Origin: Schistosoma haematobium
Taxonomy: Eukaryota > Platyhelminthes > Trematoda > Strigeidida > Schistosomatidae
Direction of reading: 5' to 3'
Length of the DNA stretch: 64,000 nucleotides
Assembly (NCBI RefSeq): GCF_000699445.3
Contig: NC_067197.1
Span: forward strand, 32,161,809 to 32,225,808
Shown: positions 33,621 to 45,640 of the stretch, in pieces
Position numbering within the stretch: the stretch's first letter is position 1
How the letters are laid out: each line of letters opens with the position of its first letter
Made by a program: the position numbers and the translations under genes
Notes under the pieces: model-generated
The model's input: only the letters and a program-made list of their open reading frames with translations
Told to the model about the DNA's origin: nothing
Databases searched by the model: none

Positions 33621-36062
33621 ACCACAACTTGCATGACAACATAAATGTGAAAATTGTTGCGAATACAATTGCTTACTGAATGTAAATAAGTAGTACAAAA
33701 CCTTTTAGAAAAGAGTGAAAAGGGAGTGAGTGAGTGAGTGGAACAATCTAAGACAAATTTAACAGTTATAAAATATAAAAACAACAACAACAGCAATGTG
33801 GATTTGATAATGAATTCTATACATAGAGAGAAATATTACCTGTGTCACCTTTACGCATAGAGACTAAGATTGAAAGTATATGGATTACTAATGCCTATGT
33901 CGTTTATGAATTATTCATTGAATCTCCTTTCAAACAAACAAACAATGTCTGATTGTATAAATGAGTTTCAAGTGATGTATCCCTTGGAGCCATGTATCCG
34001 GAGTTCACAAAATAGTTTTAATATTGAATTGTTCATTGATTTCCATGAATTAATGATCATGGTTCAGTGTAATCAATCCAAATTATCCCCATAATTGACT
34101 TGTTGAAAGTGAATTTCAATAAGTTACTTTGTTGTCGATCACCATCTAAACTCCATACATCCATAGAGGTTAAGAGTCTAAAACTATTCAACAACTTTGT
34201 GTTTCCGTATCCTTCCATTATTGATATGCAAGAGTGTTGACAGTTATGTGAATTAAACAATGAATACCTAAGTGTAATTGCATTTATAAGACGGTTATGT
34301 CTTTAAAAATGGACAGTGAAGATAATCCAACAAACACATCTGATCTTTTGTGAAGCTATTCAGCTAGATGAGTTCACATTCTACTGTGAACTCCTTCATT
34401 CAGACTTGAACTTAGTGAATAATCCACTAGACTGATGAGAAAGAACTCCGATGACCACCGTTGTTTACGTGGATTGCAAATAATACCGCTAGAAGTCATT
34501 CATTATCGTTATATACAGAGAAATCATGTACGAAGAGCAAAATGATATGCAAATATTATTGATTTTCTTAAGACACCTAAATTAGTCGATCCGTTAAGTA
34601 GAACTACAAACATTCAAGTCATTAACATGTTCTCTTTCACCAAACTCGTACTCCTCTTGATTGCTTAAGATGAGTATCTTGATTAGCAGTACGTTTCTTG
34701 ACAAGAGGAATAGTTACATCAGACAATAATTTGGTTCAAACGAAAAACCATTAGTAAGTGAATTTATTCCCGGACTCCATTTTCAGCCCACCCTTGAATT
34801 CACATGAGATCAAGTGCATAACCCTCGAGTATTGCCATTAGCATGAATCTGTTCAGTTGTTGGTCCAGGTGCTGGCCAAATCACCAACCTCATCAAACAT
34901 CATCGACGAATAATTGTATCAGTTCCTGAGTTTTGCAGTTCATTCTTGGTCGGATTTATTCAGCTAAGACTTCTAATAACTTTGTCAATTAACATTTTCA
35001 CTATTCAATTTATTCTTATTGAGCTGTACTGTTTATCGATTTGTCATTGAAAAGAAACGGCTAACACTATGTGAATGAAAATCAGGTCATACTATTCTTC
35101 ATATCTAAAGAGTGAAACTATGTATCGTTATGCAATGATCAATAGCCGGAAATTTCTCATTTCTGTACTTTGAAATTCCTCACTAATAATCTGCGGAAAT
35201 CTCGAAAGTCTGCTGACGTGTTATTTTTTTTTACAACGAATAGGTTGAAATGATGATGAAAAGTACAACAGACGTCTAATTAATCTCCTTTGACTTAAGC
35301 ACGAGTGACACATCTCACCGCATCGAAGAAATTGCGTATATCTGAAATATCAGATTCATATAGCGGCGTATGATCTTTGTATTCCAGATTGAACAGGCTG
35401 AGGTAGATGAGAAACTTTGATACAGAGAAGCAATATGGATTCTAAATTGACTCAAGAATACTAGTGCTTTTCGACTCATCATTGGTTTAGCGCGGGGATT
35501 CGGTCATAGGTGTCATTATTCTGATTAGTGATTTTTTCACTTGATATTTGATGGGTCAGAGGACAATTCAGTTTTTTGAAGAAATACTGATGGATGTCTA
35601 ACTGAAACATTTTAATTTCTTTACAAAACAACTACAAATTTTGTCACCAATGAGACGTGTGAGCAGGTAGGATTGACTTTGATCACCAACGAGATAATCT
35701 GACATCACTGTTGATCAGTCGATATACAATCCTCTGAATTATCATCAGTCCCCTTAGTTCGAACAAGAGTGCACAGCTAGCAAACTTTCATTATTATTGT
35801 AGTTATTATTATAATTAATATTATTAAAAGTGAAACCATCTTTATAGTCATCCAATTCGCATCCATTGGTTTTTAGCATTTGTTCAACAGGGAAGCTATA
35901 CGTCGAGAATGTTCGTCCAGATGATTAGGTTGAATGTATTAGACTCTTTCTGAGCTTCTTAATGCTTTTGTTAGTCTGAACAATAATTAAGTAAATCAAG
36001 GTTTTAAGTAATTCATCTTACAAACCTCAAGTTAAGGCTGTATTCGAATTGGGATTACCAAT
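33621..36062. other. Unassigned 2.4 kb
   Basis: A (gagt)n tract lies near 33726-33741 and an (att)n-like tract near 35790-35826. Two 67-74-codon frames occur at 33870-34260 without motifs. I see no coding signal I trust. Confidence 0.4.
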
Positions 36063-36469
36063 TGTAGCGTGGCGTCGAGTTGAGGTTAACTATGAACACC
36101 GCTACCAAGAAACACGTGCCAAGCGAATCAGAAGGCGTAAGAAGCTCGTTCCAAATGACTCCATAAAATCCCCGAGAAGCCGAATACCAGAAGACAGTTA
36201 ATGGACCAAGTCGAGGTTTATTAGCTGGCGATCTCGTGGCATCGAAAGGATACCGAGATCGTGCCAGGATACAACCTTGGTTACAGAAGGTAACCGAATT
36301 CGCGCGAAGTTACAATCAAAGTGTAAGCGAAAGAATGGAAGCACAAAATAGCTGTCATTAGCACAGTCAAACAAAAGCACGTTAAAACAAACACTGGTAC
36401 AGTTGGTTATAATAATAATTGTTTTTATTAAACCAGTCGTGTTCTCGTGATAAACGTGAGTCACTACAA
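36063..36469. repeat. Possible solo LTR, 407 bp
   Basis: Starts TGTAG and ends CTACA, matching inverted LTR-like termini. GC content is higher than its surroundings and the start is shared with 33133. No 5-bp duplication is visible at the ends, so this remains a guess. Confidence 0.4.
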
Positions 36470-36837
36470 GGCAACCTTGTCTCATTCAAAGTACTATCCA
36501 TTTGTAAACATATAAGCTCCATCTTAATTCCCATTGTTGCAAATACCGATGAAAGTTGTGAAAACACAGTCACCCACAGTTACATCATTCTTACAGAAGT
36601 ACAGATAATTTTTCAAGGTTGGAAGCCTCATTAATCATTTAGATATAACTCAAAAGTCCTTTGAACAAGCTTCACATATTCAGTAAATATCTGAATGGCA
36701 ATACTAGTCAACAACACAGAAGAAAAAGATTCATAAAATTATTTATCATCTATTGACTCATTTAAACAATCCTTCTTTCAGATAAAAGTAATAATAGATT
36801 TGTAGATATCTCAATGAGTAGAAAAGTGAGATATTCC

Positions 36838-36872
36838 GATGTTTCGCCACTCAGTGTAAGTCACTTCTTCAG
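36838..36872 (-). ncRNA. Hammerhead motif at Penelope-like end, core intact
   Basis: Minus strand: CTGAAGA core, stem II GTGACT..AGTGGC (one mismatch and one G-U), core GAAA, then CATC with an ATC cleavage triplet. Of the four terminal motifs this keeps the best core. Stem III is very short, so a dimeric form would be expected if it is active. Confidence 0.55.
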
Positions 36873-37381
36873 AGACTAGATGGATAACCCGATCAAAATT
36901 AATCCAAGTTTAAATAGTACAAAGGAACAAAGCAAGAATATTAGATGCGATCGATCATACCATTTTCAACAACCACCAAATCGATATCAAAATCGCCAAA
37001 CTGATACAAAAAAGCTGCTCCAACTACAAAGAAACGAGAGTAGCTCAAGCCTTCTATTTAATCCTTAGTCCTTCTGCTCTAAATAGAAAAGAAGGCCATA
37101 CTATCTATCCGATTTAAACTATCTATAAAAGCTAACATATCTGATTCTATTCACATTTCACACTATTATCTTACATACAAATGAAACTCTATCCATTCTC
37201 ACCACGAAGGTCACATGTTTTCATTCGTGACCATACACACACATATCTACATACACGTCGCATACAAATCATCTTGACCGAAATCACATGACATTGATTT
37301 GTTCAGACCTGTTTTGGATTGGTCACGCCTAATGTCCTTGCTTTGTTCCTTTGTACTATTCCAACTTGGATTAATTTGGAT

Positions 37382-37415
37382 TCGATGAGGTGACTTACAT
37401 TGAGTCACAAAACTT
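37382..37415 (+). ncRNA. Degenerate hammerhead motif at opposite Penelope-like end
   Basis: CGATGAG, perfect stem II GTGACT..AGTCAC, then AAAA and CTTC. One base in each core has changed, so it should be inactive. Confidence 0.5.
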
Positions 37416-37799
37416 CAGAATATGTAGTTCTACTCATTGGGATATCTACAAATCTGTTATTTTTATTGAAACCAATCTACCTAATGCTTAATTTATTTGA
37501 AATGATCAAGTCAAACCTTGATAATGATACCTACAATATCTAGTCTCATTTCATTTCATTAGTGTTAAACAGATTCTAATTCATCTGGTCAAATTGAATG
37601 GTTCACATGGAAATCAAATGATGCACAAGTTTGAATTCACTTGATGTTGTTTGTTTGTATCTTCCCATTGTTGATTGGCACGGTAATTGATCAGTTTTGT
37701 ATTGTTTGTTTGAATCTTCCCAATGAGATTGATCAACTGCAGTCCTAAATAACATTGGGAAGATACAAGCAAACAACACCAAGTGAATTTAAACTTCAT

Positions 37800-37965
37800 C
37801 CCATTGCACAAGCAAGTAGTTATCAGGACTCAGAAGCTTAGTGCATAACGCGATGGCGTTTGAAACGAGAAGTAGTGGGTTTGAGTCCACGAGTGAACAT
37901 CCAGCTGACCGAATCACAAATAGGATGAAACGCAGATCCCCGATTCCACTGCTAACCACTATCCA
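37800..37965 (+). repeat. Smalpha-type repeat with dead hammerhead
   Basis: tRNA-like head (gtgcataacgcgatgg, box B GGTTTGAGTCC) followed by a ribozyme relic: CTGACCGAA instead of CTGANGAG, ATGAAA for CGAAA, then gattccactgc. The first core is broken by an extra base. Confidence 0.75.
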
Positions 37966-38084
37966 TTTTTGTTTATACACAAGTTTATTTATCAAGTGAT
38001 TTTAATTTACAATTGGACTTAGATCAACTTCAATCTTCATTAGAAGTGATCACAGTGAATTCAAGGGATTTATGAATTATTGAT

Positions 38085-38160
38085 AAACAATTTATGAAAT
38101 GGCTGTTCAGTGGGTCCAGGTTTTGACTTATGAATTCAACTTGAAGATTTTTAAATGATC
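38085..38160 (+). repeat. Hammerhead SINE tail scrap
   Basis: ctgttcagtgggtccaggtt followed by a diverged tail (atgaattcaac). No ribozyme core. Confidence 0.45.
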
Positions 38161-38504
38161 ATGAAAATCGTCTCGACAAAGATGATTAAATGAAGTTGGA
38201 AAATGTTAATTTAATTGAAATTCCCATGTACAGCTAGTTCAATTGGCTCTCATAGTCAATCAGCAAATAGATTTATTATTCAATCAGGTATGAGTACGTA
38301 TATTTTTAAACCAAGTTATTTTCTAAATTCACTTTGTACCGGTGAATAAATCTCCAAAATAATTAGCTCTCTAAGTCTTCGACTTTGGATGCTGACCATA
38401 TTAGTTTTAATGCACTCACTTAGCTGAAGGCGATAAGTCATGTATCCGCACCAGATCACGAGTGGTAACGCCCTGCTCGACATCCCATGCAGTCGCTAAC
38501 AAGA

Positions 38505-39670
38505 TTAGATCAGTCGATTGACGATATATTGATAGCCTATCAAACACATCTTCGAATTTCCTCGCTTCTGACTTTTGATTTCACTTTGTGGGTATGATTC
38601 ATAATAGAAGGTGTTACTGGTTAAAGCTTTGTCAAACTCCAAATAACTGTGGCATCTCCAATATTTTCTACAGTGACGAGAGCCATTTTTGTTGAGAGCT
38701 ACCGTTACTTTCACTGTTCCAATCTTGAATCTTCTAGAACAAACTTTCGGTTGTTGATATCGTTTCCGGGCTTTAGAATTTCACCATACCATTTTCTGGG
38801 ACATGTACTGCAGCGATGACCTTTAAACAGACAATGCATCTTGAAATGCCGACTTCCACACAAGCAACAGAATATGGTTATAAACAACAAGAAAGTACAA
38901 TCATTGCGATTTCTATAAACACTAACTGAGGTCTCAAGACAGATCATATGCTCAGATAATGTATACCATTGTTATCATCATTATTTTTACTTTCAGAAAA
39001 ATATTTCCTAAGTGAAAATGCATATTAGATTAAAAGTAGTCAATTAGTAGATGTGATGATTATATGCAATATTCAAACACATATTCATGACTGAATCGTC
39101 AAATAACAGTCGTCAAAGTGAACTGTTTTGAGAGGCCGAAAGTAGTGTATGTTGTGTTCAGGTCAAACAAATACAGTTCATTGTAGATAATATTTTCCTG
39201 TCTGACAATGTTATCTTCTAAACACTTCAACCATTTTCTGTAATTATCAAGCTAGGTGCAGCTATAAAAGATGTGTTTTTTTGTCAAAACTGTCAAAAAT
39301 AATCAAACTCACTGTAGTGACGGTCAATCAAAGGAATCGTTGTTGCATATATGTATAGTGAATCGAAATAATCGAAATTCTTCAAGTATGTCAGTTAATT
39401 GTCTATAAATAGAAGGGTAATATTTCAGTTTATTTAGTGATTCCGATTACTGGCAGTGGACATGGGTTAGAAACTATTGTGCAGAAGTGTTTGTCGGATT
39501 ATATTCAGTTCATCAACAGTTGTGTCTTCAGTGCATATTCGTCTTGCTCTTGAGTATGCACAATGAAATAAATTTCTCTGCTCATTCAGAGCACCCAACT
39601 ATGAGATTTCCTCTTTATCTCGTTCTACTTGATTTCCATTGGGCTGCACTCCAATAAGTTTGATTATCTT
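38505..39670. repeat. Dispersed repeat copy with coding-like remnant
   Basis: 38870-39250 matches the palindrome arms (4740-5130) and 42757-42865 plus 45228-45440. 39480-39650 matches 5560-5745. On the minus strand, 38510-38714 holds a frame (ending ...CLIGYQYIVNRLI) whose end is matched at 52985-53110 on the plus strand. The family is several kb long with no transposase I can name. Confidence 0.6.
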
Positions 39671-39719
39671 TGACAGTTAGATATCTTTCACCTACCGTGA
39701 GTGTTCTAATAATCCTTTG

Positions 39720-40112
39720 TGTTGAGCTATGTCGGCATGATTCACAGTTGTACAGGCTTCAATTTATAAAATTCAAACCGTTCTATGTGAACGTACCTCA
39801 GAGCGAACTGAACTGACCAGAACTCGTTGTATGAAATTCGAAACAAATAAAGAATATTTTAGTGGACACTGTTTCCGATTTGCAATCAGGTAATCATATT
39901 GATAAGATAAGGAAGTGAGTTGGTGTGAGGTGTCAAGCTGTAAACAATGTAATAATCAAACGAGTGGTGCACATGAATTTGATGTGGGGAGAATACAATC
40001 TACTTACTGGAATTCACATTAAGCACAACAGTAATATTGATAGTAATAATAATTCTTAATATTGTTGTTACGGTACCGGTTACAGTGACATTGATTGTAA
40101 TGTAATTAATAT
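39720..40112. repeat. Left arm of inverted repeat IR3 (partner 45706-46093)
   Basis: About 390 bp, almost perfectly reverse-complementary to 45706-46093 (for example gtaccggttacagtgac against gtcactgtaaccggtac). The spacer of 5.6 kb holds SINEs and RTE copy 2. Confidence 0.85.
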
Positions 40113-40125
40113 TGAAGACTAGTAT

Positions 40126-40400
40126 AGGGGTTGTGGAGATTATTAAGTTTTTGATTGAGATCTTGAACCAATTGATGTTAGACCACCACCATTGAAAACC
40201 TGGAAGCACTGGACGGCCGTTTCGTCCCATTGTGGGACTCCTCAGCAGTGCGCATCCACGATCCCGCGAGCGCGATTCGAACCCAGGGCCTTCGGTCTCG
40301 CGCGCGAACGCTTAACCAACTGGACCACTGAGCCGGCATCCAATGGTGATAGTTTCTAACATCAACCAATCCACGAAATTGCGCGACCAACTTCCATTGT
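40126..40400 (-). repeat. Full-length hammerhead SINE
   Basis: Minus-strand copy with leader, tRNA-like head (TGGTCCAGTTGG, GGTTCGAATC), hammerhead and 3' end (ctccacaacccc). Confidence 0.88.
40206..40251 (-). ncRNA. Hammerhead ribozyme, core intact, extended stem II
   Basis: Stem I GCACTG / CAGTGC is perfect. Core CTGAGGAG. Stem II GTCCCA..TGGGAC is six pairs closed by a three-base loop. Core GAAA, ACGGCCGT, GTC. Best predicted fold among the SINE copies. Confidence 0.82.
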
Positions 40401-40510
40401 ACTTAAGTAGATAAATGTCTCTACCCGACAAGGATTAGCTCCACTGGTCACGGCTTCTCACTAGAACTCCGAGAATTCCCTCACGAAGCTAGTCACTAGT
40501 GAGCACATGT

Positions 40511-40690
40511 TGATTACTAGTATAGGGGTTGTGGAGATTATTAAGTTTTTGATTGAGATCTTGAACGTGGACGCGCACTGCTGAGGAGTCCCACAATAGG
40601 ACGAAACGGCCGTCCAGTGCTTCCAGGTTTTCAATTGTGATGGTCTAACATCAATTGGTTCAAGATCTCAATCAAAAACTTAATATTGAA
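40511..40690 (+). repeat. Foldback hammerhead SINE
   Basis: An inverted SINE 3' end (40519-40566) is joined to a plus-strand SINE half that starts at the ribozyme (40567) and ends with the same 3' end (to about 40683), so both ends are SINE tails facing each other. It could form by twin priming or template switching during reverse transcription. Confidence 0.75.
40575..40620 (+). ncRNA. Hammerhead ribozyme, core intact
   Basis: GCACTG / CAGTGC stem I, CTGAGGAG, GTCC..GGAC stem II, GAAA, ACGGCCGT, GTC. All core residues present. Confidence 0.8.
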
Positions 40691-40867
40691 GATGTTGTGT
40701 GGAATTAATGTCCAATGAGAGGGCTGTGTCAAGGTATTTGTTTTGAGAATGTATTTGAACACTGAGAGAAATAGTAGATGAGTGGCACGCGATGTCCAGT
40801 CAACGTGGAATCACGAACCTTCTCACCATACGTGCATTGGGGAAAAGACGGCATCTTTATAGCTCTG

Positions 40868-41030
40868 AATTACAGGAGGATCTTGGGCACAACACCACCG
40901 AAAACATCCAAGCACCGGTTGGCCGTCTCATTCTTGTATATAACTGCTCAGTAGCACACATATACGACTATACAAATAGCTCTACGAAGTACGAGCTTCC
41001 CTGCGGTCTCTTGCATGATCACCTAATCCA
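40868..41030 (-). repeat. Old hammerhead SINE relic
   Basis: Minus strand shows CTGAGCAG, GAGA and cggtgcttgg in the right order, with a diverged tail and a leader scrap (taatccacgga on plus). Ribozyme dead. Confidence 0.55.
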
Positions 41031-41369
41031 CGGATGATTGAGGTCGGATCTAAATCCTTTGACGTTTCTTACTGGACTGTGACAGTGAAAGAAGTTGAGC
41101 ATGTTAATTTTGTAGCTCGTTTCTTTACATTTATCAAAAAAGAAACATACGGCCGAATAAAGACAGTATTCTACGTCCACAGTCTACTGTTATCTTTTTA
41201 TTACATTCTGTTTATACCACGTTATCAACAAGTCAACACTGAATATCTCTGGATTCTATCACAGTGATTTAACATAAATTTCAAACAGTCCACATTAACC
41301 ATTTGTTTTGTGAGTAAAATGACTTGATGGAAGTGTCATTGATGTGCTGTAGACAATTGTGCGAAATAA

Positions 41370-42865
41370 AATCGAGAAACTATTTGTATACGCACTGTCG
41401 AAATGTTGCTGAATATTGTATATTTAACGTCAATTGAATATTTACACTTCTTGTAGTAAAAGTGCATTACCACAACAAAAAACATGAATGATCGGTAAAA
41501 ACATCAAGAAGAATGAATAAATTAGCCTGTCCGAAAGTTTGAATAAGCTTTGTTGTCTTCACACCTTGATCGACACTACAAGATCACAACTCAACGTTTC
41601 TCTCATGTTTCATATCTCTAAATAGTCACTCATTCAATAACATTCAATTACTAATGACCATTTTGAATTATGTAACATTTCTCCATGTGTAATTGAGTGA
41701 TATCGCTGAATGCCGGGCCACAAACAAACTTCTATTCAAGTGCTGAGTTGTGGTTTGAGTAACGAAATATTTCATTCTGCTTATGCAAAGTTGAGTGATA
41801 TGCGTTTGCATCACATGAGAGGTATTAATTTGGTCAGAAGTAAGGTTACACTTCACTACCTTGTACCCACCATTAAGAAAACTGGCTTCACTGATTTCTG
41901 CCAACACACTGCAAACACCGATCACTGTCTAACCCTATCAAAATATCTTCTCAATAATGTCAACTAATTATATGAATTTGAAGTTGTTGAGACAGACATG
42001 GCTGGCAAGCTCGTTAAATAATCATCTATGAACGATTCTTTAAGGAGAAATTCATTTTAATTCTGTAGCAAAATGAAAACGAATGTCAACACCGAATGAT
42101 ATTGCAAACTATATTCGATCTCCTGTAAAATCTCATCGCTTCCACCTAATCACAATGTCCGATTTTAATCAATATTCAACACAAATACTCATTTAGTCAA
42201 CAGTTGAGTTTTATTATACAGAATATTGGATATAGACACCTGTTTTATCTGTCATAGTGATTGATATAAAATGATACACAGAACGTGATGTGTATTATGT
42301 GATTAGGATGTTTGTTCACAGTCTCACAGTCAATAAACATGCAACGTACTAATTAGTCAAGTCCAAATGCATTGGGATTTATAATGATAGTTCCATTGAT
42401 TGGTTAACTGAGGACGTAAAACACCAGATAATTCCATGGAAACCATTACTAAACTAATTTGAAGTGAGATTGTACATGGCTACAGTTTTGATGCATTGCT
42501 CAAACAACACTTACTACGAATTGATAAGCAAACTAGTTTTCTTCACTTCATTTTCTCTTCAGAAAGGTAGTATTCATTTATAAGATGAAAATTTCATTTA
42601 TCATTGTTCTGCGTGTGTTGGTGAATGTCAGTCATATGAATGTACTGTTAGAAAGTGACATTCCTTATTATAATGATGATGATGATGATTCACATCGCAC
42701 TAATGACACAATAAAGAATATAATATAATATAGCTTGATTAACCATATAGAATATTGATGATAAACAACAAGAAATTACGATCAATGGTATTTCTGCAAA
42801 TAACAACTGAGGTCAACAGACAGACTACACTCTAAGATAATGCACACTATTATTATCAGAAGGGG
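41370..42865. repeat. Dispersed repeat copy, interrupted
   Basis: 41425-41460 resembles 5990-6040. 41880-42000 resembles 4490-4650 in the palindrome arm. 42757-42865 resembles 4740-4860. The copy is then broken by the SINE and RTE at 42866-45230 and resumes at 45231. A (gat)n tract lies at 42671-42690. Confidence 0.65.
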
Positions 42866-43135
42866 TTTGTGGAGATTTTTAGGAATTTTCACAGATTGAA
42901 ATCATGAGTCAGTTGAAGCTAGACCACCATTGAAAACCTGGAAGCACTGGACGACCGTTTCGCCCTAGTGTGGGACTCCTCAGCAGTACGCATCCACGAT
43001 CCCGCACCACGCGGGGCTCGAACCCAGGACCCACTGGCTTCGCGCGCGAGCACTTAACCACTAGACCACTGAGCCGGCATCCAACGGTGTAAATGTCTAA
43101 CTTCAACCAATCCACGAAGTTGCGCCACCGTACAC
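42866..43135 (-). repeat. Full-length hammerhead SINE
   Basis: Minus strand: leader (cttcgtggattggttgaag), box A TGGTCTAGTGG, box B GGTTCGAGCCC, hammerhead and tail ending ...caaacccctt. Confidence 0.88.
42944..42989 (-). ncRNA. Hammerhead ribozyme, core intact
   Basis: Stem I GTACTG / CAGTGC (one G-U), core CTGAGGAG, stem II GTCC..GGGC (one U-G), core GAAA, ACGGTCGT, GTC. Confidence 0.8.
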
Positions 43136-43173
43136 CATTGTCTTCAGTGAGTTGTTATCTCACAACAGACTAG

Positions 43174-45230
43174 TATGGAGGACAACTGGAAGGGCATCAA
43201 GGAAGCATTAACTTCAACGTGTCAAGAGGTTCTGGGTCTAAAGAAACATCATCATAAGGAATGGATCTCTACAGAAACACTGGACATGATCAAAGAAAGA
43301 AAGAACAAGAAGGCAGCAATTAACAACAGCCGAACACGAGCAGAGAAATGCCAAGCACAAGCTGAATACATAGAAGCAAACAAACAAGTGAAGAGGAGCA
43401 TTAGAGCTGACAAGAAGAAATACGTGGAAGAACTAGCAACGACGGCAGAAAAAGCTGCTAAAGAAGAAAATATGAAACAGCTTCATGATACAACGAAGAA
43501 ACTAGCAGGGAAATACAGTAAACCAGAGAGGCCGGTCAAAGACAAAGAAGGCAAGCCAATCACCGAAATTCAACAACAGCGTAACAGATGGGTAGAATAC
43601 TTCGAGGAACTCCTGAATAGGCTGGCTCCAATGAATCCACCGGACATCGAAGCAGCACACATAGATCTTCCTATAGATGTCAACCCACCAACGACGGAAG
43701 AAATTAGAATGGCCGTCAGACAAATCAAGAACGGGAAAGCAGCAGGACCCGACAACATACCAGCTGAAGCACTGAATTCAGACATCGAAGCAACCACAAG
43801 CATGCTTTATCTTCTATTCAAAAAGATTTGGGAGGAGGAACAAGTGCCGATGGACTGGAAAGAAGGACACCTTGTCAAGATTCCAAAGAAAGGAGATCTG
43901 AGTAAATGTGAAAACTACAGAGGCATTACACTACTGTCAATACCAGAGACGGTCTTCAACAGAGTTTTGCTGAACCGGATGAACTATGCAGTAGACGCCC
44001 AACTTCGAGATCAACAGGCTGGATTCCGTGAGGATCGATCGTGCACAGACCAAACTGCAACACTACAGATCATCGTCGAACAATCAGTTGAGTGGAACTC
44101 GTCACTATACATCAACTTCATTGATTATGAAAAGGCATTCGACAGTGTAGATAGGAGGACATTATGGAAACTTCTTCGACACTACGGAGTTCCTGAGAAG
44201 ATTGTCAATATTATCCGGAACTCATACGACGGACTACAGTGCAAAGTAGTGCATGGAGGACAGCTGACAGACGCATTCCAAGTAAGGACCGGAGTCAGAC
44301 AAGGCTGTTTACTCTCTCCCTTACTCTTTCTTCTGGTGGTCGACTGGCTTATGAACACCTCGACATCTGAAGGAAAACACGGAATACAATGGACAGCTCA
44401 GAACCAATTAGACGATTTGGACTTCGCAGATGACCTAGCCCTCCTATCACGTACACACGAACAGATGCAGATGAAGACAGCCAGTGTAGCAGCAGTCTCT
44501 GCATCAGTAGGCCTCAGCATACACAAAGGGAAAACCAAGGTCCTCAAATTCAAAACGGAGAACAGCAATCCAATCACTCTTGATGGCGAAACTCTGGAAG
44601 ATGTAGAGTCCTTCACATACCTAGGAAGCATCGTCAATGAACAAGGAGGTTCAGATGCAGACGTTAAGGTGAGGATTGGCAAAGCAAGGGTCGCATTCCT
44701 TCAATTGAAGAACATATGGGACTCAAAACAACTGCCTACAAGCCAATATCAAAGTGAGAATCTTCAATTCGAACGTCAAGGCAGTTCTACTGTATGGAGC
44801 TGAAACTTGGAGAACTACAACAACCACAATCAAGAAAGTACAAGTATTTATAAATAGCTGTCTACGCAAGATACTCAACATCCATTGGCCGGATACCATC
44901 AGCAATAGCCTTCTGTGGGAGAGAACAAACCAACTTCCAGCTGAAGAAGAAATTAGGAAAAGACGATGGAAATGGATAGGACATACATTACGCAAATCGT
45001 CAAACTGCATCACGAGGCAAGCCCTAACTTGGAATCCTGAAGGGAAGCGAAAAAGAGGAAGGCCAAAGAACACATTGCGTCGGATAATAGAAGCAGATAT
45101 GAAAAAGATGAATTACAACTGGACGGAGCTAGAAAGGATTGCCCAGTACAGGGTTGGATGGAGAATGCTGGTAAGCGGCCTATGCTCCTTCACGAGGAGT
45201 AACAGGCGTCAGTAAGTAAGTAAGTAAGTA
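43174..45230 (+). mobile_element. RTE-like LINE copy 2 (5'-truncated)
   Basis: Starts just after gactagta, within the linker between endonuclease and reverse transcriptase, and ends in an (agta)n tail. No second target duplication is visible: it inserted in, or deleted part of, the dispersed repeat that resumes at 45231. It contains the segment lost from copy 1. Confidence 0.92.
43175..45215 (+). pseudogene. RTE reverse transcriptase, frameshifted near the C terminus
   Basis: Open for 542 codons from 43175. It shows YEKAFDSVDR, GVRQGC and FADDLALL, so the RT core is undamaged. Near 44725-44755 the frame offsets by one base. The C-terminal part continues in another frame to 45215, with YGAETW, WIGHTLR and GRPKN, the usual RTE tail. 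Without the endonuclease domain it cannot mobilise itself. RT is about 95% or more alike to copy 1, implying a recently active family. Confidence 0.9.
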
Positions 45231-45640
45231 AAACGCATATTAGATTAGAGGAACTCATATAGATGTGACGATCGTATACGATATCCGGACACACTTTCTC
45301 GAATAAATCGTCAATTAAGAGCCCCCCATATGAACAGTTTTCAGACGACGATAGAGGTACATGTTGTATTCAGGTCAAACAAATAAAGTCTACTGAAGAC
45401 AATGTTTTGCTTTTGGACAATATTATCCTCTAAATCACTTCAACTATATTTTCTAATTCTCAAATAGAGTATGGAGTGAAATACAGTTTAGATAATAAAG
45501 ATGAGTGATCAAAAAGGAAAAGACGAAACACAAATAAGTAAAACAGCGAACAATCAATGGTAACTATAATGACACTGAAATCATGCATCACTGTCTATTG
45601 ATTAACCAATACTTAGCACTATCAATGTGCATAGGTTTGA
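45231..45640. repeat. Dispersed repeat copy, continuation
   Basis: Aaacgcatattagattag and following bases match 4895-5280 in the palindrome arm, continuing the copy broken at 42865. Confidence 0.7.

Larger units (their letters stand above)
36798..37800 (+). mobile_element. Penelope-like element fragment with hammerhead-like inverted ends, plus Smalpha foldback
   Basis: Inverted counterpart of 11535-12490, 24 kb away. Inverted ends of about 125 bp (36798-36935 and 37338-37462) enclose a damaged GIY-YIG C-terminal segment. Downstream (37614-37800) is a foldback of Smalpha-type sequence (tgtttgtatcttcccattg ... caatgggaagatac type arms). The same composite structure at both loci means the association existed before copying. 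Confidence 0.6.

Noticed and set aside
12582..45230. Treating RTE copies 1 and 2 as the same type as the intact LINE
   Set aside because: Their protein motifs and tails differ (FADDLALL and GRPKN versus YADDIVLL and LPGWGPRD), so they are separate branches.
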